Shown here: one piece after another, positions 54,866 to 64,000 of the stretch
Position numbering within the stretch: the stretch's first letter is position 1
Layout: each line of letters starts with the position of its first letter
From: Alloteropsis semialata
Taxonomy: Eukaryota; Streptophyta; Magnoliopsida; Poales; Poaceae
NCBI GenBank assembly: GCA_004135705.1
Contig: CM014273.1
Coordinates: forward strand, 48,090,085-48,154,084
Direction: 5' to 3'
Length of the DNA: 64,000 nt
The notes under the pieces: generated by a model
Seen by the model: only the letters and a program-made list of their open reading frames with translations
Databases searched by the model: none
Told to the model about the DNA's origin: nothing
Made by a program: the position numbers and the translations under genes

Positions 54866-57703
54866 TGTAACACTCAAAATCCATCACATAAATCTTAATC
54901 AACCCTTGTGTTTTTCTTTTTAGGGTTTAAATAAATTTTTCTTTATTTAATTAAAACATTGGCCTTAATTATTCAAATGATACTCGAATTAATTTTAGAA
55001 TCAATAAGTGTTTGTTTGCATTCATGCCGTTTGCATCTGTGTTTTGTTTGAGTTTGGGTTTGAAATCCAAATCCTATCCAGAGTTCAAATCCCAGTTCAA
55101 ATTCCTATTCAAATCAAACTTCAAATCCTCAAATAAATCCAAAAGCCTTAATCCTTTTCTCTTCTTCCCTTTCAGCCCAAACCGGCTTTCTCTCCACTTT
55201 TGGCCCAAAACAGCCGGCCCAACTTTTCTCCCTCCCTTCCCTTCTCGCGCGGCCCGAAAGCCGCATAACCAGCCCACCGGCCCAGCAACACCTCCCCCTC
55301 TCTCAGTCACCGACGGATGGACCCCACCCGTCAGCTCCTTCTTCCTCATCTCTCTGGCTCTCTTCTTTTCCGACCGGAGCAGCCCCCATGGCGAGCCCGA
55401 GTTCGCCGCCCGTCCTTCTCCCTCGCCCGCTCGCTCCCCCTTCCCACTTGCGCCTCCATTCAATGCGCAGTGGCGCACTCGCAAGACCCCCACCTCCTCC
55501 ACCCACGGCCGCCCACCGAGAACACCGTGGCCTTCAATGGACCGGCCGCCGCCGCCCTCGATTCCTCTCCCTCGGACGCCCCCGCTCCCCCTCTCGGCAC
55601 CTATATAAGCCGCAGCTCTCCACCCCGAGCATCCCCGTCTCATTCCCGCTCCAAACTCTCCACCAGAGCCCCCGCCCAACCTCCCGGAATTCGCCGACCG
55701 CCCCTCTCGCCGTCGGACCCCTCTCCGGCGCTCCTCCGACGACACCAAGCCCACTGGTGAGCTTCCCGTGCTCCCATCTCTCTCCCCGTCCTATCCCTGT
55801 CGCTTCCCGTGGTCTGTAGCGCCGAAACCGAGATGCGCCGGCGAGGTTCCGCCGCGCCCAAGGGCGGCGCCGCCCCTGTCACCGCCGCCGGCGACCCAAA
55901 GTCCCATCTGCCGTCCATTTTCAATCCGACGGCTTAGATCAGATTCAACCCGAAGTCAAAACAGCCGAATACCGGTCAACACTGGTATTTTTGCAAAAGA
56001 GCCCCTGCACTTTCGGCAAATCAACCCGCAGTCCACATCCTATACAAAATAATCATAACCATGCCCTTTCTTTTTCTGTTTAAGCCCCTGCTCTTTCCAA
56101 TAATAGAACCCGCCGTCCACCTTGGCCTTTTTGCAAGTTAAACCCTGAGTTCTTATGTGTATTTATGTTTTAGTCCTCGGTTTTATTACAAAACAACCCG
56201 AAAACATAGGTTTATTTGCATATTAGTCCCTGAACCTTGTAATTAGTGTATCTTCGCCGTTTTAAATCCGTTTTGGGCGATTTTCGCGTTCACGCGATCG
56301 TCTCTGCGTAACCTTTAGTTCTAGGTGTTTGTTTTGTTCTTTTGGTACTGTTTGTTGTACTGTTTTATTTATTTTGTTGTATGCTTGTGTGTGATCGTGT
56401 AGACGTCCCGTTCGAGGAAGGCCAGGAGCAGCAGATCGAAGAAGAACAGCAGTTTGTAGAGGAAGGCAAGTGGCCTCCTTCTTCATATTCTTCAATCCAG
56501 TAACAGCATTTTAATCACATTTACTTTTATGTATTGCATTAATTTGATGGGATGCCTATTCATAGGATATACCTAGTTTTTATTCCCTCAACCTTGATAC
56601 ACCGGGTTTAATCATCCTTGATGGGTAGAAATGCTTAGTTGCTTAATCTTGGGATGGTAATATCAAACTTTTGAATATGATAAACATGGTTTTATTTGTT
56701 GCTATGCTTGGTTAATTACAAGATTATCTTGATTAAATGGAACATAGAGAACCACCCAAGAAAACAGTGCAACCACAGTGTTATATGGCTCTAACCTTAG
56801 CTGATTAATTAGACTTGGGGTTGACTAGTGGCCTTACCGAAAGGGCAAGGAGGGGGACGGTGAAGGGGTCATAGCCCGGTCCTCTTGGAGGAGTAGCCTT
56901 TGCTAAGGTACGGCCTCATTAGGGAGGGTTATGGACCTCACCGCGGCCGAAACTCTAGCGGGCTGCTAGTTTAGCTTTGAGTCTTTGTAAAGGCTTCGTA
57001 GTGAACCCCTAGCCACTCACCTCGGAAGTGTTTAAGGGCCTTGCAAACCCGGGCGACATGGGGAACACGAGCTGTGGGTAAAGTGTACAACCTCTGCAGA
57101 GTGTCAAACTGATATATCAGCCGTGCTCACGGTTAAGAGCGGCTTGGACCCTCACATGATAATTGAACCTAAATATGATATTAAATTGTGGTTCCTTGGT
57201 TTTTGGAATAATTTGTGGGTTCTCTCTTGCTTAATTGGGTTGGTATAAACTTATACCTAGTAAATAGGTGCTCGCTAATAAAATATGACCAACTAAAAAT
57301 GCTAACCGCTGTAAGCCTTTAAACCTCTCTTGATGGCCTTGCATTCTTTTCCCCCGCTTGCTGAGTACCAACCATAAGTGTACTCACCCTTGCTAAAACT
57401 GCTGTTCAGAAGAAAATGAGGACGTGGAGTACTTCAGTGACTTCGAAGAGTTCTGAGGCTTTGCGTCAACCAGTCAAGCCTGTGGAGAAGTCGTGAAGCT
57501 TCTTTCGTTTTAGGTTGTCGGTGAAACGGTTAAGACCTTCGTGTCTGTTATCGCTGAGTGTAATAAAAGTTATGTACTCCCTTTTGTTCATTTTGAACAC
57601 TGTCTTATGATATTTTCACTGATGACGTCAACATATGTGTGAGAACGGATCCTGGCACACATATGCTATGCATTCGGTTTTGTCCTCAAAATCGGGTGTG
57701 ACA
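54866..57703 (+). repeat. Chromovirus LTR3
   Basis: 2838 bp, nearly identical to LTR1, and followed directly by the CCCTG duplication. Confidence 0.93.
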
Positions 57704-57708
57704 CCCTG

Positions 57709-58680
57709 CACAACACTATCGTCACCATGGTCTATACGACGAAGGATCCGACGAATCCACCGTTGCGGCAACACACTGGGGTCAAAATTTTGCCAAAAAT
57801 CCTTCGCTTCAGCGTTACGCTTATCGTAATACTTCCGATGACGAGACAAAAAGTCATTGACACCAAGATCAGGATGACGCCGTTTAAAATCATCATAAAG
57901 AGAACCAGAAATCATAAAGCTTCCCTGCCGATAGATTAAAGCAGAAGTTTCTAAGACAATCCCCTGCGCAGAGTCCTCAGCAGGGACCTACGCAGGCACA
58001 GAGTATTAACATTACAAACCAAGTATTCATAACAGCAAAGGCATAAACCAAACATTAATAGTTCATTCAACCTGATCGCCAGCTGGTGGAGCATCTGCAG
58101 GATCAACTACCCTTGCATCAACATCAGCAATGGAGCCGGCAGCCGTAGGATTCACAGGTGTACCGGACAAAGGCACAGCATCAGCAGAAACAGGAGTAAT
58201 GCGAAGGGCAGTCGAAGGGGTAGCCGAAGGGGCAGCCATAGTAGATGACGAAGGGGTACCAGAGCCACCGGAAATTTTCTTCTGCAAATCAAAGAAAAAA
58301 TCAGGACCCTTAGAAACCCTCCCCAATAAAGTACAGCAAGGAGGAAAACTGCTACCAACCTTAGTTCGATTGTGCTCTGCCTCCTCCAAAGCAAGCTTTA
58401 TGCCTCGGGGTACCCAAAAGCGCCTAGCAAAGTTCCTCGCGATAGAAGCAATTCCATTGCCCACGGTCTCGTGGCTCATGTCGATAGGATAATCAAACTT
58501 GGTGTTTCGAACATGATCACAACCCAACCGAGTCATGGTGTATGCGAAGCTTCGAATTGCCACGACGACCGAGAAGTTGGAGAAGTTGTTAGCCACAGTT
58601 TGGAAGTCGACAAAAGAGGTTTCAAGCCAATCAAAGTAGGCAGAGACGTCCGAAAAGTCGAATCCTTCCAAAACTTTCAA
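57709..58680 (-). pseudogene. Tat antisense gene, 3' exons
   Basis: Minus strand. 58680-58366 is open (FDYPIDMSHETVGNGIAS, RFWVPRGIKLALEEAEHNR). A donor AAG/GTTGGT near 58360, an acceptor TTTGCAG near 58285, an Ala/Pro/Thr-rich segment to 58063, then an acceptor GCGTAG near 57990 and an open exon to 57709 (RRHPDLGVNDFLSRHRKYY). That exon is cut by the chromovirus insertion and resumes at 37545. Function unknown; such antisense ORFs are found in Tat elements. Confidence 0.6.
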
Positions 58681-58695
58681 ATCAGCACCAAAGGA

Positions 58696-59886
58696 CTACA
58701 CAACTTTATGAACTTTCTCTGCAGCACGCGAAGCCCTGTCAATCAAAGACTGCTTGAACTGGCTAAGAGCTAAAATAGCCTCTTCTTTCAGCCTTCGCTC
58801 CTCAACCAAGCTACTAGCAGCCTTCTCCTTGAGCTTCTTCTCCAATTCCAAAGCACGAATGGCATCTTCAAGTTGACTCTTTGCATCTACCAGATCTTTC
58901 CCCAAATCAGTGGCCTTCACTTTCAGGCTCTCAATCTCATCAAGCTCTTTACGAAAGCCCGCGAACTGCTCAGAAACTTTTCGCTTATCTTCAATCAGCT
59001 CTAACTTCTCACGCTCAAGGCGTTGCTCACGTTCACTAGAGATAGACAACTTCTCCTTCAAAACTTCTACATTCTCTTCAAGCTCAGAAATATGAGAAGC
59101 AATCTCATCATCAAGCTTGTTCGTCTCCTTCAGGTGATCACAGCTTGATTGAAGAAGAGCCCATGACAGTAGCAAACCCTTAACCACATTTGCCTGAATA
59201 GCATATCAGAGATCGGGTTCACTGCGAAGGCGCAGCTTGTCCTCCAGCTCGGGAATAACAAAGCTACTCATAACTCCATCACAAATACCAGCCTCATAAC
59301 AATTAGGCAAAATCTTCACCTTGCTGATATTGCGAGCAGATATAATCCGAGCCCCCTCTGGAACATTGAGACGCTCACTGAAGAAACGAAGATCCTCAAG
59401 CTGGTGAGCCGGAGACCTAGCAGGAAGCTCAGAGCTGGGGGGAGATGTAATACTAGCACCCCTCAAAATTAAGTCCTGAGAACAATCAGTGGCTTCAGCA
59501 TCGGCATCCCCAGGCTTCTTTTGACACCCAACCTCCTCTTCAGTTGCCTTGGCATCTCCTTCCCCGGCTACATCAGAAATCTTGCGAGATTTAGTAACCC
59601 GAAAATTACTAGCAGAAATGTCAGAGAATTCAAGAGAATTACAACTGGAATGAACACTTTCCCCTGAGTCCTCCCCTAGCATATCAAACAGTTGGAGCCC
59701 AGTATCCACCTTCTTTGTTGACCTCTTATCAACAGTGCCAACCATAACTTCTGGGATCTTCGCAAGTAAAGGCACAGGCAAGTCATCACCAGTCCCCTTC
59801 GCTGACCCTCCAGCAGAAGCCTCCATCTGGCGAGAAGAGCCACCTTCACACAAAGCAAAGTTGTCATCAAGAGTCTTTCGTGTCAC
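58696..59886 (-). pseudogene. Tat antisense gene, middle exons with long coiled coil
   Basis: Minus strand. 59886-59206 is Ser/Glu/Asp-rich and low in complexity. After an acceptor-like TATTCAG near 59194, 59190-58696 encodes about 160 residues with strong heptad character (ISELEENVEVLKEKLSI, REKLELIEDKRKVSEQF), a coiled coil likely to mediate dimerisation. Confidence 0.6.
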
Positions 59887-59922
59887 AAAAATATTACTAG
59901 CACAACCATACTCTAAAGAAGA

Positions 59923-60461
59923 CTAACGCTGGATACCAGCCCCAGGAGAACGTTTATTTTGGTACTCAGGCCTACCTTCAGGAACAGCATAATCCCTCGC
60001 AGCGCGTTGAGAAGTAGTGCTGCGTATTGCTCTCAGCTCAGCATCCCTTCGCTTGTCTAGAAGGTCACTAGCTTTCGTAGAAACAACCACATTTACCCCT
60101 TCGCCGGAACTAGCATCTTTCGTCGGCGAAGGTAGCTTATCAGAACCACCACCAGCACATCCCGAGCCGGAAGCACCCCCAGCGCGTTGGCGCTTAGCAG
60201 TACGACCATCCTTGTCAGATTCATCACCTTCATCACCCTTCGCACTGGTGATAGGATCAATAACACGAGAAGCAGTACGACTCCGCTTCTGGCCTTCGTC
60301 ACGCCCAGGTGCAGACGGCACTGGTCGATCACCATATTCAATCCAGAACTCGTCATAAACACGGTTGATTCAAACCTCAAGTCCACTATCAACACGGCAA
60401 TCATACTCCTTACGAGTATACTACCCGAGAAACACTGCCACACGGCTCTCAACTTCAGCAA
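59923..60461 (-). pseudogene. Tat antisense gene, basic/Ser-rich segment with stops
   Basis: Minus strand. Open from 60321 to 59923 with basic clusters (GQKRSRTASR, TAKRQRAGG) that could act as nuclear signals. Upstream, at 60365-60430, the same frame has TGA and TAG codons in otherwise conserved-looking sequence, so the gene is probably dead. Confidence 0.55.
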
Positions 60462-60480
60462 CGCTAATTTTCACACTCAC

Positions 60481-61285
60481 CTTCCTTAAAGAAACTCCTA
60501 GGGAAGAGAGGCCTTCGCAAGTCGCCCTCTTGGGTAGCAGCAAATCCAGAGAAAGACCAACCCCTTCGGATAGGCCAAACTCCAACGGTAGCATACTCAT
60601 CAGCCAAATCATGAACAGATTGATGCTTGCCTAGCAGTCTCCAAGCCTTGACTGCATCCTTATCAACAGAATTCAACCGAATAGTGGGCCTCAGAATAAA
60701 GGACATGTTCTTTATCCGAGGAGCAAGGGGATTGCTTTTCCCTTCTAGCAAACCAGCAACAGGAGCAACAATCTGATACAACCACCACTGACTCCAGTCG
60801 TCTTTCCACCATTTCTTGTACGCAACAGCTGGACCATCACAACCCTCACGGTAAATAAAGCTCACGCAACCAAACTGAAAGGAAGCAGGCTTTCCATTGT
60901 CATCTCCAGTCCTTGGCTGCCAGTGGAGTTCATGCTGGGAAGCAAAAGCTCTGCCGGTAGCATCACAGCCCTGACTGCAAACACCCCATATGAAACTGTT
61001 CAATTGAACAATGGCGTTTGGGGTAAGATGATGGAATCCAATCTGAAAGATGTCAAAAACCTCAGACACCATTGGATCCACCGGAAAAGACAGACCCGCA
61101 TCCAGCTGGTTAGCGAAAATAACTGCCTCATCAACCCTAGGGCTTGGCACAATCTCGTTGCCAGGCGCACGAGACGAATCAGCAGAAATCAGACCATCCT
61201 CAACCAACCGAGCATAATACGTTGGTCCAACCTTGGATTTCCCAAATCGAACGGATTTCCGCAAAGCATCAGCCTTTGGACCCAT
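60481..61285 (-). pseudogene. Tat antisense gene, first exon (putative gypsy-type transposon domain)
   Basis: Minus strand, ATG 61285 (MGPKADALRKSVRFGKSK), open 268 codons to a clear donor GGAAG/GTGAGTG at 60481/60480. FPVDPMVSEVFDIFQIGFHHLTPNAIVQLNSF-like sequence and the Trp-rich KKWWKDDWSQWWLYQIV block match the plant 'putative gypsy type transposon' (Transposase_28-like) domain family. Its role is unknown. Placed at the 3' end of the Tat element and read towards pol, it would need a promoter near or in the 3' LTR reading leftward. Confidence 0.65.
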
Positions 61286-61789
61286 CTCGAATCAGGAATC
61301 AAGTCGAATCTGGAGAAAAAAGAGGAAATAGATTCAATCTAAGAACCAAATCAGAGAAAGACACGAGAGGAATCACTAAACCAAAATCAGATAACTCACC
61401 TGCTTTAGACAAATCAGCAGAAAAAACCAGATGTACCCGAGCAAAATCCGTCGCGCAGGCAAAAATCGCGAATGCGTAGCGGGCGAGTAGGCGGGGATGA
61501 ACAGGCGAGATGGGGAAAAATGTGAAAGGACGAGAAACCGAACTACTAACCCACAACCCTAGGCCTTTAAATTGAAGGGAAGGAACGAAAAAGGAAAGCC
61601 CCAGCCCAGCCGCTTCGAAAAATCCAAAAGCGCGAAAATCGAAAAGATAACGTCATCAAAAGCCCTCCTCACACCCAATCTTAACGGGAGGGGCAAGGAG
61701 CGAACAGAGCCGTTAACCAAATTCACACTCCAAAGTGGGTTCGCTGACATCACGCCGTCAAGACTGGGCCTTCGTCCGCGAGGGGCTAC
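61286..61789. other. Tat region between antisense gene and 3' LTR
   Basis: No sense ORF. It probably holds the antisense promoter and leader. The purine-rich GCGAGGGGCTAC just before 61790 is the likely plus-strand primer tract. Confidence 0.5.
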
Positions 61790-62320
61790 TGTTGGGGAGT
61801 CATGAATTTGGCTAACTCCCGAAAGCTGTGAAGGGATGGCTAAGTTACCCCTTCGCTTGAACTAGCATTATTTCTTACTTTTTCCCTCACTCAGATCACT
61901 CAGTCGAAGAGCTCGGGAGAGCAAGAGGAGCGAAGGGGTGAGCGCCCACCCCTTCGCTCGGTGCGGGACCGGACGCAGGGTTGGAGATAGGGACGGCCCG
62001 CTAGCACGGATGAGCAGGGACGCGTGGCGCATCGAGTCCCAGGAATCACGAAGGCTAGTACAAAGGAAGGAAATACCATTGTGCCCTCGGATATGCTGGG
62101 AATATAGTTGTTGTAAGGACACTCAGTGTAAACTAGGCCCCTCCGGTAGCTTATAAAAGGAGGGGAGGAGAGCCCCGAGAGGCAGTTGGCCCGAGATTTG
62201 TAACCTAATTCCGTGCACATATAAATATATAAATTGAGCCTGTCGCTTATCGTGTGTCTCTCCCTCACTCGCTGCTCTCTCTCCATCTCAACCTGTTGGA
62301 ATTTCCCCGAAATCCCAACA
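61790..62320 (+). repeat. Tat element 3' LTR
   Basis: 531 bp; partner of 21264-21807; TATA box TATAAAAGG at 62152-62160; followed by the ACCGG duplication. Confidence 0.93.
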
Positions 62321-62325
62321 ACCGG

Positions 62326-62381
62326 GTCAAAAAAAATCCGGTACCAATGAACAGGACCGATGAGGGGTTTTCTGGTAGTGA
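62326..62381. mobile_element. Non-autonomous CACTA element, right part
   Basis: 56 bp with a GGTACC motif, ending GGGTTTTCTGGTAGTG, the inverted partner of CACTATCAGAAAAC at 20799. Followed by AAA (62382-62384), the 3-bp target duplication. Confidence 0.85.
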
Positions 62382-62384
62382 AAA

Positions 62385-63060
62385 CAATCATATATATGCT
62401 TCGTTGTTACTACCTCTAAAATTATTTTGAAAATAGTGTCAATAAAAACAATATAATATAATTGATGCATAATTTTGTTGCACATTACATATACTTAAGG
62501 GATCGAAGTTGCAATTATATGTGCTGAATTGATATGTGGGTTTCGACCGATTAGCCAATGATGGTTGACTGAGGGGAATGCAACGACAAAAAAAGACAGA
62601 GAAATCCCATCATGAACCATTGTGATCGAAGAAGATTCAATGAAAATGTGAAGCTTTATTTAGAATATGCATAATTGATGCAATAGATTAAAAAAGAGAA
62701 CCGCAAGGAGCCGTACAACCAACAACGTCAATCAACAAGGATGTGGGTACAAAGGATACACATGTGCGGAGTGCATGTTACTTCATGATTAGGTTGACAA
62801 TGGGCCACAATCATTGATGGCGAACGAAAACCTGTCGCACAAATGAGCCAATCTAGAATCTTCTGATGTAGTACAGAGCATGACAGTGAGTGAAGTGCAT
62901 GGTTCAAGAGGATATACAAAAGAAGTCACACATGACTTGCAGTGTAGCTCAAGCTCACGACGTTAATTATATGACAGTGAAAGACACAGTTTGCTGACAG
63001 ATGTTATTTGGATGCAATAGCAAATAAAATTGAGAATAAATGCATCCAAAATTAGCGGCG
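62385..63060. other. Intergenic DNA, no feature seen
   Basis: AT-rich, no coding similarity and no clear repeat ends. Confidence 0.4.
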
Positions 63061-64000
63061 TTTTTTCAGTGATAGACGAGTCTGTTGACGACGAGATGTT
63101 TATAGTGACCTGGCCAATATTAATGTTTTGGATCTAGCTTCCCAACTTTTGGGTTAAATACTTCAGCATCAGCTGGGCTCCCCCACACACGCTAATGGTT
63201 TAGTGAGGGCACTCTTCCTGTCCACAGCTCATACGGTGTTTTGGGCACCGACTTACTTGGTACTCTATTGAGAATATGAATAGCGGTTTTTAACGCCTCC
63301 ATCCACAAACTCAATGGTAATGTGGAGTAACTCATCATGCTGCGCACCATATCCATCAGTGTACGGTTACGCCTTTCAGCTACTCCATTCTGCTGAGGCT
63401 CGCCCGGTGTGGAATATTGGGCAACTATGCCATTTTCTTGTAGAAACCTTGCAAAAGGTCTAGGAACCTGGCCATATGGGGTATGTTGACCGTAGTACTT
63501 CCCTCCACGATCAGCTCTAACTATCTTAATTTTTTTATCATGCTGATTTTCAACTTCAGCCTTAAATATTATAAATTTATCCAATGCTTCTGATCTTTCT
63601 TTAATTGGATAGATATAGCCAAAATGGGAGTAACCGTTTGTGAATGTTATGAACGATCCACGCTCTGCACAGGGAATGGACCACAAATATCTGTGTAGAT
63701 TATCTCTAAAATCTCTGCGCTTCTTTTGGAGCCCTTTTTAATTTGCTTTACATACTTTCCTTTAATACACATTCAACGGATTGTTCTAAGTCTGAGAACT
63801 CTAATGGAGCAAGAATATCATTCTTTACTAGTCTCTCTATTCTCCCCCTTGAAATATGGCCTAAACGACAGTGCCATAATTTCGACGACACGTCTTGAGT
63901 TCTCTTTCTTTTTCTATTCATTGACGAGGATACAATCACATATGGAATTCACATTTTCATGAAGTGATAGTAAATAAAGCTCCTGTTGTTGGAAAGCAAC
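63061..64000 (-). pseudogene. Copia pol fragment (pre-integrase and integrase), continues past the window
   Basis: Minus strand. 63939-63748 encodes LWHCRLGHISRGRIERL, the GAG-pre-integrase domain. 63686-63192 encodes the integrase core: ITFTNGYSHFGYIYPIKE (Asn where the first catalytic Asp region is expected), IVRADRGGKYYG and QQNGVAERRNRTL (Glu). A frameshift near 63700 separates them. Beyond 63192 the family sequence goes on with stops (HxRVWGSPADAEVFNP, then KLDPK) to about 63100. The upstream end lies beyond base 64000. A different, less decayed family from the copia element at 16124. Confidence 0.8.

Larger units (their letters stand above)
37546..57703 (+). mobile_element. Tandem Tekay-type chromovirus array: three LTRs, two internal regions
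   Basis: CCCTG at 37541-37545 and 57704-57708 flanks the whole array. Order: LTR1 (37546-40383), internal A (broken at 44986), foreign DNA and a gap, LTR2 (only its right 1625 bp visible), internal B (complete), LTR3 (54866-57703). LTR1 and LTR3 are both 2838 bp and nearly identical. Each internal region has a Met-tRNA-type primer site, an extra ORF with a histone H3-like N-terminus, gag, and pol; B ends in a chromodomain. One target duplication around three LTRs points to unequal recombination, unless the gap hides a misassembly. Confidence 0.88.
21264..62320 (+). mobile_element. Tat-type gypsy LTR retrotransposon hosting nested insertions
   Basis: LTRs (544 and 531 bp) begin TGTTGGGGAG and end CCCAACA; ACCGG at 21259-21263 and 62321-62325 is the target duplication. 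Primer site TGGCGCCGTCCGTGGGG follows the left LTR. gag-pol runs on + (21868-27788) in the order gag, protease, RT, RNase H, a second RNase H of the archaeal type, integrase; the extra RNase H and an antisense gene after pol mark the Tat lineage (Grande/RIRE2-like). Without the two nested elements at 29412-37479 and 37546-57703 it would be about 12.8 kb. Stops in gag and pol make it non-autonomous now. Confidence 0.93.

Overview
This is plant nuclear DNA, almost certainly from a grass (Poaceae). The evidence is a beta-expansin gene with spliceosomal introns and a GC-rich coding region, Stowaway, Tourist, hAT and CACTA elements, a TRIM element, LINE 3' ends, and several Ty3/gypsy and Ty1/copia LTR retrotransposons nested inside one another. 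There is no sign of prokaryotic organisation. Three N runs (1749-2748, 16234-16446, 46151-47150) are assembly gaps; two are exactly 1000 N, the usual placeholder size.

Layout. 1-3318: two near-identical CACTA-type transposon ends on either side of a gap. 3319-12710: intergenic DNA with a 5'-truncated LINE (15-bp target duplication), a decayed LINE 3' half, a repeat block with clustered GGCGTAT palindromes, a TRIM retrotransposon (153-bp LTRs, CATAC duplication) and a 628-bp hAT-type MITE (8-bp duplication). 12711-13909: the one convincing host gene, a beta-expansin with four exons and a possible frameshift at the third exon. 13910-16123: a Stowaway-like MITE and another LINE remnant. 16124-20528: an old minus-strand copia element (ATATC duplication) that lacks reverse transcriptase and RNase H. 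20799-62381: a small non-autonomous CACTA element (AAA duplication) split by a 41-kb nest. 62385-64000: intergenic DNA, then a decayed copia pol fragment that runs off the right edge.

The nest has three levels, each proven by target duplications. Level 1 is a Tat-type gypsy element (21264-62320, ACCGG), with gag-pol on + and a multi-exon antisense gene on -. Level 2a is a pol-less Athila-like element (29412-37479, ATATG). Level 2b is a chromovirus array with three LTRs and two internal regions under one CCCTG duplication (37546-57703). Both level-2 insertions fall in the same exon of the Tat antisense gene; taking them out on paper, with one duplication copy each, leaves that exon in one open frame.

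The most striking finding is in the chromovirus. Upstream of gag, both copies carry an intact ORF of 352/353 codons that begins MVRTKRTARKSTGG, which matches 11 of the first 13 residues of the histone H3 tail, including K4, K9 and S10. The pol of the same element ends in a chromodomain, the module that reads methylated H3 tails. gag-pol is broken in both copies by the same frameshift and the same amber codon, while the H3-mimic ORF is open in both. Also notable: paired GTCGGCCGAC palindromes always 18 bp apart (nine pairs) in the Athila-like element; an internal TATA box before its second ORF; a copia gag whose first exon appears to lie inside the LTR; and acidic exon-like segments inside the chromovirus LTR.
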